From: Sulfurovum sp.
GTDB taxonomy: Bacteria > Campylobacterota > Campylobacteria > Campylobacterales > Sulfurovaceae
NCBI GenBank assembly: GCA_020721085.1
Contig: DYNJ01000007.1
Span: 1-33,811 of the forward strand
Length of the DNA stretch: 33,811 nucleotides
Reading direction: 5' to 3'
The first letter of the stretch is position 1. Every line of letters begins with the position of its first letter. A program made the translations under genes and the position numbers. This document shows positions 1 through 10,262 of the stretch, piece by piece. A model generated the notes under the pieces. It was not told the DNA's origin, did not search any database, and saw only the letters and a list, made by a program, of their open reading frames with translations.

Positions 1-187
1 CCAGCTTTACGCCTCCGCCCAATCCTCTTCCTCCGGCATGGATCTGGGCTTTGACTACCCAAATTTTTCCTCCCAGTTCTTGGGCATTTCTCACAGCCTC
101 TTCTGGCGTATTTGCTATGATCCCCCGCGGTGTCGGAACACCATATTTGGCAAAAATCTGTTTTGCTTGATACTCGTGAATATTCAA
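1..187 (-). CDS. sucC: Succinyl-CoA synthetase (ADP-forming) beta subunit, N-terminal part, runs off window edge
   Basis: Minus-strand translation (T/M)[61 protein letters not shown] matches the SucC N-terminus; TTG start likely at 187-185. Confidence 0.93.
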   Translation of the reverse strand, partial: MNIHEYQAKQIFAKYGVPTPRGIIANTPEEAVRNAQELGGKIWVVKAQIHAGGRGLGGGVKL

Positions 188-379
188 TGTGGACTCCTTT
201 TATTGTAATGCTTTATTATACGCTTATCATAAACAATCTTAAACAATAAAGAGGTTTTTGGAAGATGATTTTGAGAAAATGTTAAAAATCTACACATCCT
301 TTGGCAAGGTAGTGTGTAGATTTAGATGGACTTTTGAGAAGAGATGATCAAGTCCGGCAAAAGACCCGCTCTGCAGATT

Positions 380-940
380 TTAATCTTTTATCTCATATTG
401 AGCTCTTCCCATTTTATAAAGGTCACTGCCAAAAGTATCATTGATCACAGTAACCGGGAAATTATCAACTTCCAATTTACGCACCGCTTCTGGACCCAAT
501 TCCGGATAGGCGATCACTTCCGCGCTTTTTATCCTTTTGCCCAGCAATGCGCCTGCGCCTCCTGTGGCTCCAAAGTAGATACCGCCATACTCTTTGCAAG
601 CATCAAGGACAGCTTGGTTTCTCTTGCCTTTGCCGATCATTCCTTTTGAGCCGTGCTTGAGAAGCGTGGGCGAATAGGTATCCATACGGTAGCTCGTAGT
701 CGGTCCTGCGCTTCCTATCGGATCACCAGGTTTGGGCGGCGTGGGTCCTACGAAATAGATGATGCTTCCCTCTAGATCAAACGGAAGCTTTTCGCCTGCG
801 TCGATCAAATCAACCAATCTTTTGTGCGCGGCATCTCTGGCGGTATAGATCACGCCGCTGAGATAAACGATGTCACCGGCTTTCAGTTGTCGTGTCTGCT
901 CTTCTTTGAGCGGTGTTGTAAGATAGTATGTTTGTCCCAT
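380..940 (-). CDS. fumB: Class I fumarate hydratase, beta (C-terminal) subunit
   Basis: 186 aa; GDIVYLSGVIYTARDAAHKRL, GPTPPKPGDPIGSAGPTTSYRMD, GKGKRN, YFGATGGAGALL motifs of the FumA C-terminal/tartrate dehydratase beta family. Confidence 0.93.
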   Translation of the reverse strand: MGQTYYLTTPLKEEQTRQLKAGDIVYLSGVIYTARDAAHKRLVDLIDAGEKLPFDLEGSIIYFVGPTPPKPGDPIGSAGPTTSYRMDTYSPTLLKHGSKGMIGKGKRNQAVLDACKEYGGIYFGATGGAGALLGKRIKSAEVIAYPELGPEAVRKLEVDNFPVTVINDTFGSDLYKMGRAQYEIKD

Positions 941-949
941 GGCTAATCC

Positions 950-1801
950 TTAAATAGTGATGTGTGTATGTCTTGACGAGTGACATTGCACATTTACTGA
1001 AACCGGCAAAGAGGCGATATGGCAAGGGTTGCTTTCAATATGTACGCCAAGCGCTGTTTTGGTGCCTCCCATTCCCATCGCGCCGATGCCGAGCTTGTTG
1101 ATCTCTGTCATAAGCCGCTCCTCTAACTCTGCCATCTCCGGATCTTCATTGACGCTTCCCAGTGTTCTAAAAAGTGCGTGCTTACTGCTGATAGCAGCCT
1201 TTTCAAAAGTTCCGCCGATGCCTACACCGACTGTAATCGGAGGACAGGGGTTGGGTCCTGCGTTGCTGATGACCTCTTTGACAAACGCCACAATACCATC
1301 TTTGCCGGCAGCCGGAGCCAATACGGTCGCTCGGCTCACATTCTCGCTTCCGCCGCCCTTGGCAGCATACTCAATATCGATCTTGTCTCCTGCCACAATG
1401 TCAAAATGGATGATAGCAGGTAGATTGTAACCTATCTTGTCTTTTAGGTTCGCACGGCTAAACGGTTCGCATGTGCTTGCTCTGAGGTAAGCGTCTTTAT
1501 AGCCCTGCTCTGTTCCTTTGTTGATCGCATCTTTAAGTAGACCGCCCTTGACTTTGACCTCGTCACCCAATTTGACAAAAAATACAGCCAAGCCGGTATC
1601 TTGGCATAGTGGTCGTTTTTCATCTTTGGCGATATCCGCATTTTCAAGAATCTGGCGAATCACCTCTTTGCTGACAGGAGACTTTTCTGTCTCCATTGCT
1701 GTAACTAGCGCATCATACGCATCTTTTGGAAGATCCGTTCCGCAATGTACTATAATATCCCGTACTGCTTTGACGATATCATCAAATGCTATCTCTCTCA
1801 T
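950..1801 (-). CDS. fumA: Class I fumarate hydratase, alpha (N-terminal, Fe-S) subunit
   Basis: 283 aa; PLCQDTGLAVFF, EKAAISSKHAL, GIGAMGMGGTKTALGVHIE motifs; 9-nt gap to the beta subunit. Confidence 0.93.
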   Translation of the reverse strand: MREIAFDDIVKAVRDIIVHCGTDLPKDAYDALVTAMETEKSPVSKEVIRQILENADIAKDEKRPLCQDTGLAVFFVKLGDEVKVKGGLLKDAINKGTEQGYKDAYLRASTCEPFSRANLKDKIGYNLPAIIHFDIVAGDKIDIEYAAKGGGSENVSRATVLAPAAGKDGIVAFVKEVISNAGPNPCPPITVGVGIGGTFEKAAISSKHALFRTLGSVNEDPEMAELEERLMTEINKLGIGAMGMGGTKTALGVHIESNPCHIASLPVSVNVQCHSSRHTHITI

Positions 1802-2001
1802 CTAAACTCCTCTTATTTATAGATACCCTATTTTTTATTGTACTCTCTCTCTTCTAAAAAAATGTTAATATAGCCAAGCTAATGCGAGCTTATCCATGTC
1901 TCTGTACATATTGACACAAAATCGAATCCCTCTATCCGACATAATACTATCACACTGAATTTTTTTAGGATCAAATCACCAAATTGTTCAGGATGATTCA
2001 A

Positions 2002-2961
2002 TCAGTCGAAAAAGCGATGTTCTTCCAAAAGAGCGATACCCTCTTTGACGGCATTTACTGAAACTTTGAACTTCTCTTGCATGGTCGCGTCAAAATCCAA
2101 TTGGATGATCTCTTCTATTCCATGCTCACCCAAAACCACCGGCACGCCGACAGCAACATCGCGGTAACCGTACTCGCCCTCCAAGATCACAGTCGAAGGG
2201 ATAACTATCCTGCTGTCGCTCAAGATCGCCTCTATCATCACTGACACAGCACGCCCGGGCGCATAATAAGCCGAGGTACCCAAATACTTGACGATCTCTG
2301 CGCCGCCGTCTCTGGTACGCACTGCTATATCTGCTATCTCATCATCGCTCAGTATCTGATCAAGCGGCACACCGCCTACAGAAGAGAGCTTGGGATACGG
2401 GATCATACTTTGTCCATGCTCGCCCAATACAACAGCCTTGGTCACAGCTATTATATTTCCTGTTTTTGCATTGATCTGATATGCCATCCTGGCACTATCA
2501 AGCGCACCTGCCATCCCGATGATCCGCTTTCTGTCCCAGCCGGTCAACCGGTATACCGAGTATGTCAAGACATCAAGAGGATTGGAAACACAGATGATGA
2601 TAGCATTGGGCGAATAGGTTTTGATATTTTCTACCGTCTCTTTAATGATCTTGACATTGATCAAGAGCAGATCTGCACGCGTCATATCGCCTTTGCGAGG
2701 CACACCTGCGGTGATCACGACGATATCGCACTCTTTCATATCGCTTGGCTCTACTGCTCCGGTAATAACTGTATTTTTTGGCGAATATACCGCAGCTTGA
2801 CCGATATCCAGCGCTTTGCCTATCGCAATACCCGGAACGATATCGTATAAAACAATCTCATCGCAGATCCCCATCATCGCCAAACTGTACGCTGCCGTGG
2901 CACCTACAGAACCTGCGCCTATTATTCCTATTTTTTTACCTCTCATTTGATCTATTCTCAT
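2002..2961 (-). CDS. mdh: Malate dehydrogenase (LDH-like MDH family), predicted NAD-type
   Basis: 319 aa; GAGSVGATAAYSLA Rossmann motif, acidic end of beta2 (VLYDIVPG), AGVPRKGDMTRADLL, GEHG active-site loop. Confidence 0.88.
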   Translation of the reverse strand: MRIDQMRGKKIGIIGAGSVGATAAYSLAMMGICDEIVLYDIVPGIAIGKALDIGQAAVYSPKNTVITGAVEPSDMKECDIVVITAGVPRKGDMTRADLLLINVKIIKETVENIKTYSPNAIIICVSNPLDVLTYSVYRLTGWDRKRIIGMAGALDSARMAYQINAKTGNIIAVTKAVVLGEHGQSMIPYPKLSSVGGVPLDQILSDDEIADIAVRTRDGGAEIVKYLGTSAYYAPGRAVSVMIEAILSDSRIVIPSTVILEGEYGYRDVAVGVPVVLGEHGIEEIIQLDFDATMQEKFKVSVNAVKEGIALLEEHRFFD

Positions 2962-3109
2962 CTTTTTGATAAATTAGCGGGTCTACACTATTTTGACTAT
3001 AACAAAATATTATTTAATTTTCTATCAAAAGCAGACTTGAGAGGATCTGCGCAGCCAAAGCTGTGCATAAAGGTAACAATGCGGAAAAATTGAGATGAAT
3101 CAGCCCGAT

Positions 3110-4060
3110 TTAACTATAAAAACCCTTAGAATGAAGCGCGGTGACCAATTCTCTGACACTGTTGACAGATTTTTCAAATTTTTTGGCTTGCTCTTTGTTG
3201 AGGGTCGTTTCGATGATCTTCTCTGCGCCATTGGCGCCCAGCATGACAGGAACACCGCTGACGATATCACTATATCCATATTCTCCGTCAAGCATCACGG
3301 CACACGGATAGATCTGTTTGGTATCGCTAAGTATCGCCTCCACCATCAGTGATGTTCCTTTGGCAGGAGCATAATAGGCACTACCCTCTTTGAGCAGTGA
3401 GACGATCTCTGCGCCTCCCTTTTTTGTGCGATCCACTACATTATCGATCTCTTCCCATGTAAGCAGATCGGTCAATGGCACCCCGGCTACAGTAGAAAAT
3501 TGCGGTAAAGGCACCATATCATCTCCGTGCCCGCCCATGACAGAACACCTGATCTGTCCTGCGCCGTATCCTAACTGTTCATAGACGAAATGAGCCATTC
3601 GTGCGCTGTCGAGTATGCCCGCCATTCCGATCACCCTATTACGATCCCAGCCGGTTTCCATCAATGCTACATAAACCATAGCATCAAGCGGATTGGAAAC
3701 AGGCACTATAATCGCATTGGGCGAATATAGCTTGATCTCTTGAACTACTTTTTTCGTCATCTCGGCATTGATAAGCAACAGATCATCTCTGTTCATCCCT
3801 GGCAGTCTAGGGCTTCCGGCTGCGATAACAACCACATCGCAATCTTGCAGATCTGAAGCATTTTGGGCATGTTTGACGACAGTATGTACCTGTGCTGCCT
3901 GTACAGCTTGCGACATATCAAGCGCCAACCCTTTTGCTTTGTCAGGATTGCTGCTTGAGCGCAAAATCACCTCATGACTTGCACCGTTCATCGCCAAAAT
4001 ATATGCACATGTCGCACCCACTTTGCCTACACCGATTATGCCGACTCTTTTTCCTCGCAT
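3110..4060 (-). CDS. Second malate dehydrogenase paralog, altered nucleotide-binding loop
   Basis: 316 aa; GVGKVGATCAYILA, AGSPRLPGMNRDDLL, MGGHGDDMVPLP; beta2 loop is ILRSSSNPDK with no acidic residue. Confidence 0.85.
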   Translation of the reverse strand: MRGKRVGIIGVGKVGATCAYILAMNGASHEVILRSSSNPDKAKGLALDMSQAVQAAQVHTVVKHAQNASDLQDCDVVVIAAGSPRLPGMNRDDLLLINAEMTKKVVQEIKLYSPNAIIVPVSNPLDAMVYVALMETGWDRNRVIGMAGILDSARMAHFVYEQLGYGAGQIRCSVMGGHGDDMVPLPQFSTVAGVPLTDLLTWEEIDNVVDRTKKGGAEIVSLLKEGSAYYAPAKGTSLMVEAILSDTKQIYPCAVMLDGEYGYSDIVSGVPVMLGANGAEKIIETTLNKEQAKKFEKSVNSVRELVTALHSKGFYS

Positions 4061-4207
4061 AATGCTCCTTGGATACCGTATTTAATCTTTTGAAATATAT
4101 CAGTTATCTAATGATACTTAAATACTCTTTAAAGCAAACTATATTGATGGCTGGTGGTTGGCACGCATCATGCCATACTTGATACGGCATCCATCTTCTG
4201 GAATACC

Positions 4208-4317
4208 GGATCCCCCCAATCAAGTTTGGGATGACGAAAGGTTTTTTATGTGCGAAAGCTTGAATTCTTTGCAAGCAAAACGAGAGATGGATCCCCGGGT
4301 CAAGCCCGAGGATGACG
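4208..4317. repeat. Two degenerate copies of a palindromic intergenic repeat unit (GGATCCCC..TCAAG..G.GATGACG type)
   Basis: 4208-4236 ggatccccccaatcaagtttgggatgacg and 4289-4317 ggatccccgggtcaagcccgaggatgacg are two related units in the same orientation; the spurious ORF reads MDPRVKPEDDG. Confidence 0.7.
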
Positions 4318-4327
4318 GCATATTATG

Positions 4328-6532
4328 CTATAGCGCGTCGATGATAGCGTTGAGTGTCGCTGACGGTCTCATAGCTTTGTTTGCTTTCGCATTATCAGGA
4401 TGAAAATAGCCGCCGATCTCCTGGGCTTTACCCTCAACCGAGAGAAGCTCTTCCATGATTTTTGCCTCATTGTCAGCCAAAGCTTTTGCTACAGGCGCAA
4501 ATTTGGCTGCAAGAGCTGTATCTGTGGTTTGCTCGGCCAACGCTTTTGCCCAGTACTGAGCCAAGAAGAAGTGGCTTGCTTTGTTGTCAGGCTCACCGGC
4601 AGTACGCGAAGGCTCTTTGTTGTTGTCAAGATAGGCAGCATTGGCAACATCAAGTGCCGCCGTGATGGCTTCAAGTTTGGCGTCATGATATGTTTTGTTG
4701 ATATGGCGAAGTGACTCGGCAAGCGCCAAGAACTCACCCAAACTGTCCCAACGAAGGTGACCCTCTTTGAGAAACTGATCGACATGCTTTGGAGCAGATC
4801 CGCCTGCACCGGTTTCGAACAGACCACCTCCCGCAAGCAATGGAACGATAGAGAGCATTTTGGCTGATGTGCCAAGCTCAAGGATCGGGAAGAGGTCTGT
4901 CAGATAGTCTCTGAGTACATTTCCGGTTGCAGAAATAGTATCTTTTCCGGCGCGGATTCGCTTGAGCGAAAACGCCATTGCAAGTTCAGGCGCCATGATA
5001 TGATACTCAATGCCTGCTTTGTTGAATTCGGGAATATATTCGTTCACTTTTTTGATGATATTCGCATCATGTGCACGATTTTCGTCTAGCCAGAATACTA
5101 CCGGAGTATTTGTAAGTTCTGCCCGCTCAACTGCAAGGCGCACCCAGTCTTTGATCGGGATATCTTTCGTTCTCGACATACGCCAGATATCGCCCTTCTC
5201 AACATTGAAGCTCATCAATGTGCCGCTTGCGTCAGTCACAGTGACAACACCGCCTTCTGAGAGTTCAAATGTTGTCGGGTGCGAACCGTACTCTTCTGCT
5301 TTTTGCGCCATCAAGCCGACATTGGATACAGAACCCATTGTGGTGACATCAAATTGTCCGTTTCTTTTGCAATCTTCGATACATTCAGCATACATTGTAG
5401 CATAGCAGCGATCCGGGATAGTTACAATGCACTGTGCTACTTTGCCGTCTGGTCCCCACATCTTACCGCCGTCACGCACTACGACAGGCAGTGAAGCATC
5501 GATAATCACATCGTTGGAAGCATGAAGGTTTGTGATCCCTTTGTCGCTGTCAACCATCGCCATAGCAGGCTGTGTCGGATACACTGCCATGATAGCCGCT
5601 TCGATCTCCGCTTTTTTATCAGCAGGCAATTTTGCAAGCTTTTTGTAAAGATCACCCAAACCAAGGTTGGCATTGACACCGATTTCCTTGAATTCTGCGC
5701 CGTATTTATCAAACACATCTTTGAAAAATACTTGTACCGCATGACCGAACATGATCGGATCTGAAACCTTCATCATTGTGGCCTTGAGGTGAATCGACCA
5801 AAGGATATTTTTCTCTTTCGCTTCGGCTATTGAGTCTGCATAAAATTTGCGAAGCGCTGATACACTCAAAAATGTTCCGTCAAGAACCTCTTTGTCTTTT
5901 GCATCGATCTCTTTAAGTATTTTGCCATTGAGCGCGATAGTGACTTTGCCATCGCCGTTTTTGATCACTGACTGCTCATTGCCAAAGAAGTCGCCACTGT
6001 TCATATGGGCAACACGCGTTTTAGACCCCTCATCCCATGCACGGAGTTTGTGCGGGTTTTTCTTGGCAAAGTTCTTGACGGCAGCTGCAGCGCGGCGATC
6101 TGAGTTTCCTTCGCGAAGTACCGGATTTACTGCAGAGCCCAAGCATGTCGCATAGCGCGCCTGGATCTCTTTTTCTTCGTCTGTTTTTGGCTCTTCAGGA
6201 TAGCTGGGAAGATCATACCCTTGACCCTGAAGCTCTTCAATGGCTGCTTTAAGCTGTGGGATAGATGCTGAAATATTTGGAAGCTTGATGATATTTCCCT
6301 CACGCTCTGTAGCAACGACACCCAACTGAGCAAGATTGTCCGGAATGCGCTGAGCGTCTGTCATTCTCTCGGGGAATGTAGAGATAATGCGGCCTGCAAG
6401 AGAAATATCACTGGTGACCACCTCAACGCCTGCTGCTTGTGTAAATGCGTTTACTATGGGCAGCAACGAGTATGTCGCCAAAGCCGGTGCTTCATCAATT
6501 TGTGTCCAAATGATTTTTGGTAATTTTGACAT
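4328..6532 (-). CDS. icd: Isocitrate dehydrogenase, NADP-dependent, monomeric type
   Basis: 734 aa; [86 protein letters not shown] motifs of monomeric IDH. Confidence 0.95.
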   Translation of the reverse strand: MSKLPKIIWTQIDEAPALATYSLLPIVNAFTQAAGVEVVTSDISLAGRIISTFPERMTDAQRIPDNLAQLGVVATEREGNIIKLPNISASIPQLKAAIEELQGQGYDLPSYPEEPKTDEEKEIQARYATCLGSAVNPVLREGNSDRRAAAAVKNFAKKNPHKLRAWDEGSKTRVAHMNSGDFFGNEQSVIKNGDGKVTIALNGKILKEIDAKDKEVLDGTFLSVSALRKFYADSIAEAKEKNILWSIHLKATMMKVSDPIMFGHAVQVFFKDVFDKYGAEFKEIGVNANLGLGDLYKKLAKLPADKKAEIEAAIMAVYPTQPAMAMVDSDKGITNLHASNDVIIDASLPVVVRDGGKMWGPDGKVAQCIVTIPDRCYATMYAECIEDCKRNGQFDVTTMGSVSNVGLMAQKAEEYGSHPTTFELSEGGVVTVTDASGTLMSFNVEKGDIWRMSRTKDIPIKDWVRLAVERAELTNTPVVFWLDENRAHDANIIKKVNEYIPEFNKAGIEYHIMAPELAMAFSLKRIRAGKDTISATGNVLRDYLTDLFPILELGTSAKMLSIVPLLAGGGLFETGAGGSAPKHVDQFLKEGHLRWDSLGEFLALAESLRHINKTYHDAKLEAITAALDVANAAYLDNNKEPSRTAGEPDNKASHFFLAQYWAKALAEQTTDTALAAKFAPVAKALADNEAKIMEELLSVEGKAQEIGGYFHPDNAKANKAMRPSATLNAIIDAL

Positions 6533-6677
6533 GGGTTTTCCTTAAAATGTGAATTTTGTTATGGTAATATTATATTAACATGACATCTATATCAAGATAA
6601 TTAATCATATCTTTTTGTTGTAGGTAATCGTTTTTATCTGTGTAGTTATGATACACAAAAATCTGCTTTTGCGAAAA

Positions 6678-9600
6678 CTACTCTACAAAGATCAAGGTTT
6701 CTTCGCAGTAAACCCCAAGCTCTTTTGCCTCTTCCAAGATGAGTTCACTGACTTTAACTTTTGAGACTATGACTACATCTACAAGTTTTGATTTGATATG
6801 CAGCTCCAATGGGCGTCTGCCGGGATATCTTTCGGCCAATTCATATAAATCTTCGATAACTTTCTTATCAGACTCCAACTCTATCGCCAATACCAAAGGC
6901 GGCTGTTGTGGTTCCGGCATCTCTCTTTGCACTTTGATCGCTTTGATCTTCTCTTTTTTGGCATCCTTGAGTGATTCGATCTTTAGAATATTGGTTCGGA
7001 CAAAGTCGCCGTCTTTGTTGATCTTGACTTTAAATGCGATCGGCTTGCTGAGATCAAAATTTTCTTCAAGTTCTTTGAGTCTGTTTTCAAAGAGCATGAG
7101 CTCAAAATTGCCATGCAGATCCATAACATTGGCAATACCGAATTTATTGCCTGATTTGGCTATTTTCTCGGTAATCTCTTCTATTTTTCCTATAAACAGA
7201 GCCTGCGAGCCGTCTGCGAGCTCATCGATCTCGGAACTCAGCGTGTACTCAATCCCATCGAGTATCTCCCTGTATTGATCAAGCGGGTGCCCTGAGACAT
7301 AAAAACCTAGGGATTCTTTCTCAAAATTGAGTATTTGCATCGCTTCAAACTCCGGCAACTTGTCAAGCGCCAGATCTACACGGGTCATCTCCTCGCCTCC
7401 GCCAAAAAGAGAACCAGTCGCCATCTTCTTGGCCTGAGTGGCTTTGCCGGCTGCCTCAATGATCAGATCTATCTGGGAAAGCATCGCTTTTCGGCTATAT
7501 CCAAATCCATCCAACGCACCGGCCTTGATCAAAGATTCGATCACCTTTTTGTTGACTTTGCCTGAGTCAATACGGCTGATAAAATCTCCCAAATCATCAA
7601 AAGAACTCTCTTTTCTGGCTTCAAGTATCGTATTGATCGCGATATCTCCTACCCCCTTGATCGCACCCAGCCCGAAGAGGATCACATCACTTCCGTCGAT
7701 CTTGTCTGCCACAAATGCCAGATCTGAACGGTTGATGTCGGGCGGAAGAAGCTGTATCTTCATATGTTTGGTCTCATCGACATACTTGACCACTTTTGAG
7801 GTATTGTCTTTTTCCAAAGTCAAAAGCGCCGCCATAAACTCTGTAGGATAATAGCACTTTAAAAATGAGGTATAAAAGGTGATCATGGCATATGCTGCTG
7901 AGTGTGATTTGTTGAATCCATAGCCTGCGAATTTGACGATCAGGTCGAACAGCTCCTCTGCTTTGACCCTATCAAAGCCTTTTGTTTGAGCGCCGCTGGC
8001 AAACTCACCTTTGAGCTTGTCCATCTCCTCTTTGATCTTTTTGCCCATCGCCCGCCGTACCAGATCCGCGCCGCCCAGAGAAAAACCGCCGATAGTCTGC
8101 ACGATCTGCATTACCTGCTCTTGATAGACGATGACCCCATAAGTGGGCTTTAGAATAGGTTCCAGCTCAGCAAACATATAAGTGATAGCTGCCCTTCCGT
8201 GTTTTCTATCGACGAAATCATCCAGCATACCTGACTCCATCGGTCCTGGTCTGTAGAGTGCAAGCATCGCGATCACATCCTCGAAACCGTTTGGCTTGAG
8301 CTTTTTCGCCAACTCCTGCATCCCTGACGATTCGATCTGAAAAAGTCCAGATGTTTCACCGGTGCCTATATAGTCATAGACTTTAGGATCATTGATATCT
8401 TCGTGTACGAAATCGATCCGTTTGCCTGTTTTCTTTTCGATGAGTTTGTTTGCCTCTTCGATCACTGTCAGCGTCTTGAGTCCCAAAAAGTCAAACTTGA
8501 TCAGATCCACATCTTCGATATATTTACCGCTATATTGGGTCGCCAGCGTATCAAGTCCAGAGGGTTTGAAAAGCGGGGTTTTTTGCCACAGCGGCTCATT
8601 GGAGATCACGACACCTGCGGCGTGCGTGCCAGCGTTTCTGTTGAGTCCTTCCAATGCTTTAGCGAACTTCCACACTCTGGCGGCTTGCTGATCGCTTTCG
8701 ATCAGAGCTTTGATCTTGGGCTCTTTTTTATAAGAATTTTCTAGATCGATACCCAGCTCATCAGGGATCAGTTTCGCCATAGCGTCAGCCTTGGAGTATG
8801 GCATATCCAACACACGGGCGACATCCCTGATCACCCCTTTGGCGAGAAGCTTGCCGAAGGTGATGATCTGCGCTACATTGGCGCGTCCATATCTATCCAC
8901 CATATAATCAAGTATCTCTTGCCTTCTTGCTTGACAAAAATCCATATCGATATCAGGCATCGATATACGCTCTGGGTTCAAAAATCGCTCAAAAAGCAGA
9001 CCGTAAGGCATTGGATCGATATCGGTGATACCGAGCGAATACGCCACCAATGAGCCAGCCGCAGAACCCCTTCCCGGACCTACAGGGATCCTCATCTGCT
9101 TTGCCGCATCGACAAAATCCCAAACGATCAGCATATAGCCGGGAAATTTCATAGTATTGATGATCTCTATCTCGTTTTCCAGACGATTGCGATATTCTTG
9201 GTGTTTTTCCGGCGGGATGATCTTCAGCCGATCTTCGAGACCCTTGCGCGATTCGTGTTTAAACAGTACTTTGTCATTCTCCAGAGAATACTCTATCTCT
9301 GCTTCCGGAAGCGTCAGTTTGGATGCTGCTGCGCGCTCCCTGGCAAATTTGAAGTTGGGGGGTGTCGGATTGCCCAGCTTAATCTCAAGATCACATTTAT
9401 CTACGATCTCTTGCGTATTTTCGATCGCTTCTGGAATATCTGCAAAGATATTTGCCATCTCCTCGGGAGATTTGACATAAAACTCATGCACAGAGTGGCG
9501 CAGGCGCGCAGGATCATCATAGAGTTTGTTCATGGCGATACACATAAATGCCTCATGGGCATCTGCATCTTCTTGTTTGGCGTAGTGGGTATCATTGGTC

Positions 9601-10232
9601 GCGATCAGTTTGATGCCAGTCTCCCGCGAGAGCCGGATAACCTGAGCGTCGATATTGTACTGGTCATCTATGCCATGGCGCATCAACTCAAGATAAAAGT
9701 CATCACCGAACATCTCTTTATACTCAAGCGCAATTTTTTTCGCCTCTTCGTATCCTTTGGCTCCAAATTTGCTGTTTCGTTCCGAGAGATTCATATGCCA
9801 ATTGACCTCGCCCTGCAAACAGGCACTTGAGCAGATCAGCCCTTCACAATACTCACGGAGCAGTTTTTTGTTGATGCGGGGATAATAGTAAAATCCATCA
9901 ATATAGGCACGCGAACTAAGATACATGAGGTTTTTATACCCCTGCTCGTTTTTGGCATACAGGCACAGATGAAACCGCTGACGCGTCGTTTTGTCACCGA
10001 TCTCTTCAAAGTTATGCAGATAACACTCCATGCCTATGATCGGCTTGATCCCCTCTTTGCGCATGGTGGTATAAAAATCTATCGCCCCAAACAGATTGCC
10101 ATGGTCTGTCATCGCCACCGAATCCATGCCAAGCTCTTTGATCTTCTTCGCCAACTCCTTTATCTTGTTGGCGCCGTCAAGCAGGGAGTATTCGGTATGC
10201 AGATGAAGATGGGTAAATTTGGGCTGAGACAT
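6678..10232 (-). CDS. dnaE: DNA polymerase III subunit alpha
   Basis: PHP motif FTHLHLHTEYSLLDGA, GPGRGSAAGSLVAYSLGITDIDPMPYGLLFERFLNPERISMPDIDMDF; start placed at MSQPKF (ATG 10232-10230) behind AAAGGAGC. Confidence 0.96.
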   Translation of the reverse strand: MSQPKFTHLHLHTEYSLLDGANKIKELAKKIKELGMDSVAMTDHGNLFGAIDFYTTMRKEGIKPIIGMECYLHNFEEIGDKTTRQRFHLCLYAKNEQGYKNLMYLSSRAYIDGFYYYPRINKKLLREYCEGLICSSACLQGEVNWHMNLSERNSKFGAKGYEEAKKIALEYKEMFGDDFYLELMRHGIDDQYNIDAQVIRLSRETGIKLIATNDTHYAKQEDADAHEAFMCIAMNKLYDDPARLRHSVHEFYVKSPEEMANIFADIPEAIENTQEIVDKCDLEIKLGNPTPPNFKFARERAAASKLTLPEAEIEYSLENDKVLFKHESRKGLEDRLKIIPPEKHQEYRNRLENEIEIINTMKFPGYMLIVWDFVDAAKQMRIPVGPGRGSAAGSLVAYSLGITDIDPMPYGLLFERFLNPERISMPDIDMDFCQARRQEILDYMVDRYGRANVAQIITFGKLLAKGVIRDVARVLDMPYSKADAMAKLIPDELGIDLENSYKKEPKIKALIESDQQAARVWKFAKALEGLNRNAGTHAAGVVISNEPLWQKTPLFKPSGLDTLATQYSGKYIEDVDLIKFDFLGLKTLTVIEEANKLIEKKTGKRIDFVHEDINDPKVYDYIGTGETSGLFQIESSGMQELAKKLKPNGFEDVIAMLALYRPGPMESGMLDDFVDRKHGRAAITYMFAELEPILKPTYGVIVYQEQVMQIVQTIGGFSLGGADLVRRAMGKKIKEEMDKLKGEFASGAQTKGFDRVKAEELFDLIVKFAGYGFNKSHSAAYAMITFYTSFLKCYYPTEFMAALLTLEKDNTSKVVKYVDETKHMKIQLLPPDINRSDLAFVADKIDGSDVILFGLGAIKGVGDIAINTILEARKESSFDDLGDFISRIDSGKVNKKVIESLIKAGALDGFGYSRKAMLSQIDLIIEAAGKATQAKKMATGSLFGGGEEMTRVDLALDKLPEFEAMQILNFEKESLGFYVSGHPLDQYREILDGIEYTLSSEIDELADGSQALFIGKIEEITEKIAKSGNKFGIANVMDLHGNFELMLFENRLKELEENFDLSKPIAFKVKINKDGDFVRTNILKIESLKDAKKEKIKAIKVQREMPEPQQPPLVLAIELESDKKVIEDLYELAERYPGRRPLELHIKSKLVDVVIVSKVKVSELILEEAKELGVYCEETLIFVE

Positions 10233-10262
10233 AAAGCTCCTTTGCGGTTTCACTAATCTTGA

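Noticed and set aside
4158-4403. 81-aa plus-strand ORF MARIMPYLIRHPSS...MDPRVKPEDDG
   Set aside because: Translation of the palindromic intergenic repeat plus antisense of the icd 3' end; not a credible gene
6739-10256. Several long plus-strand ORFs (100-210 aa) inside dnaE
   Set aside because: Antisense shadow ORFs of a well-supported dnaE; low-complexity Ser/Ile/Phe composition
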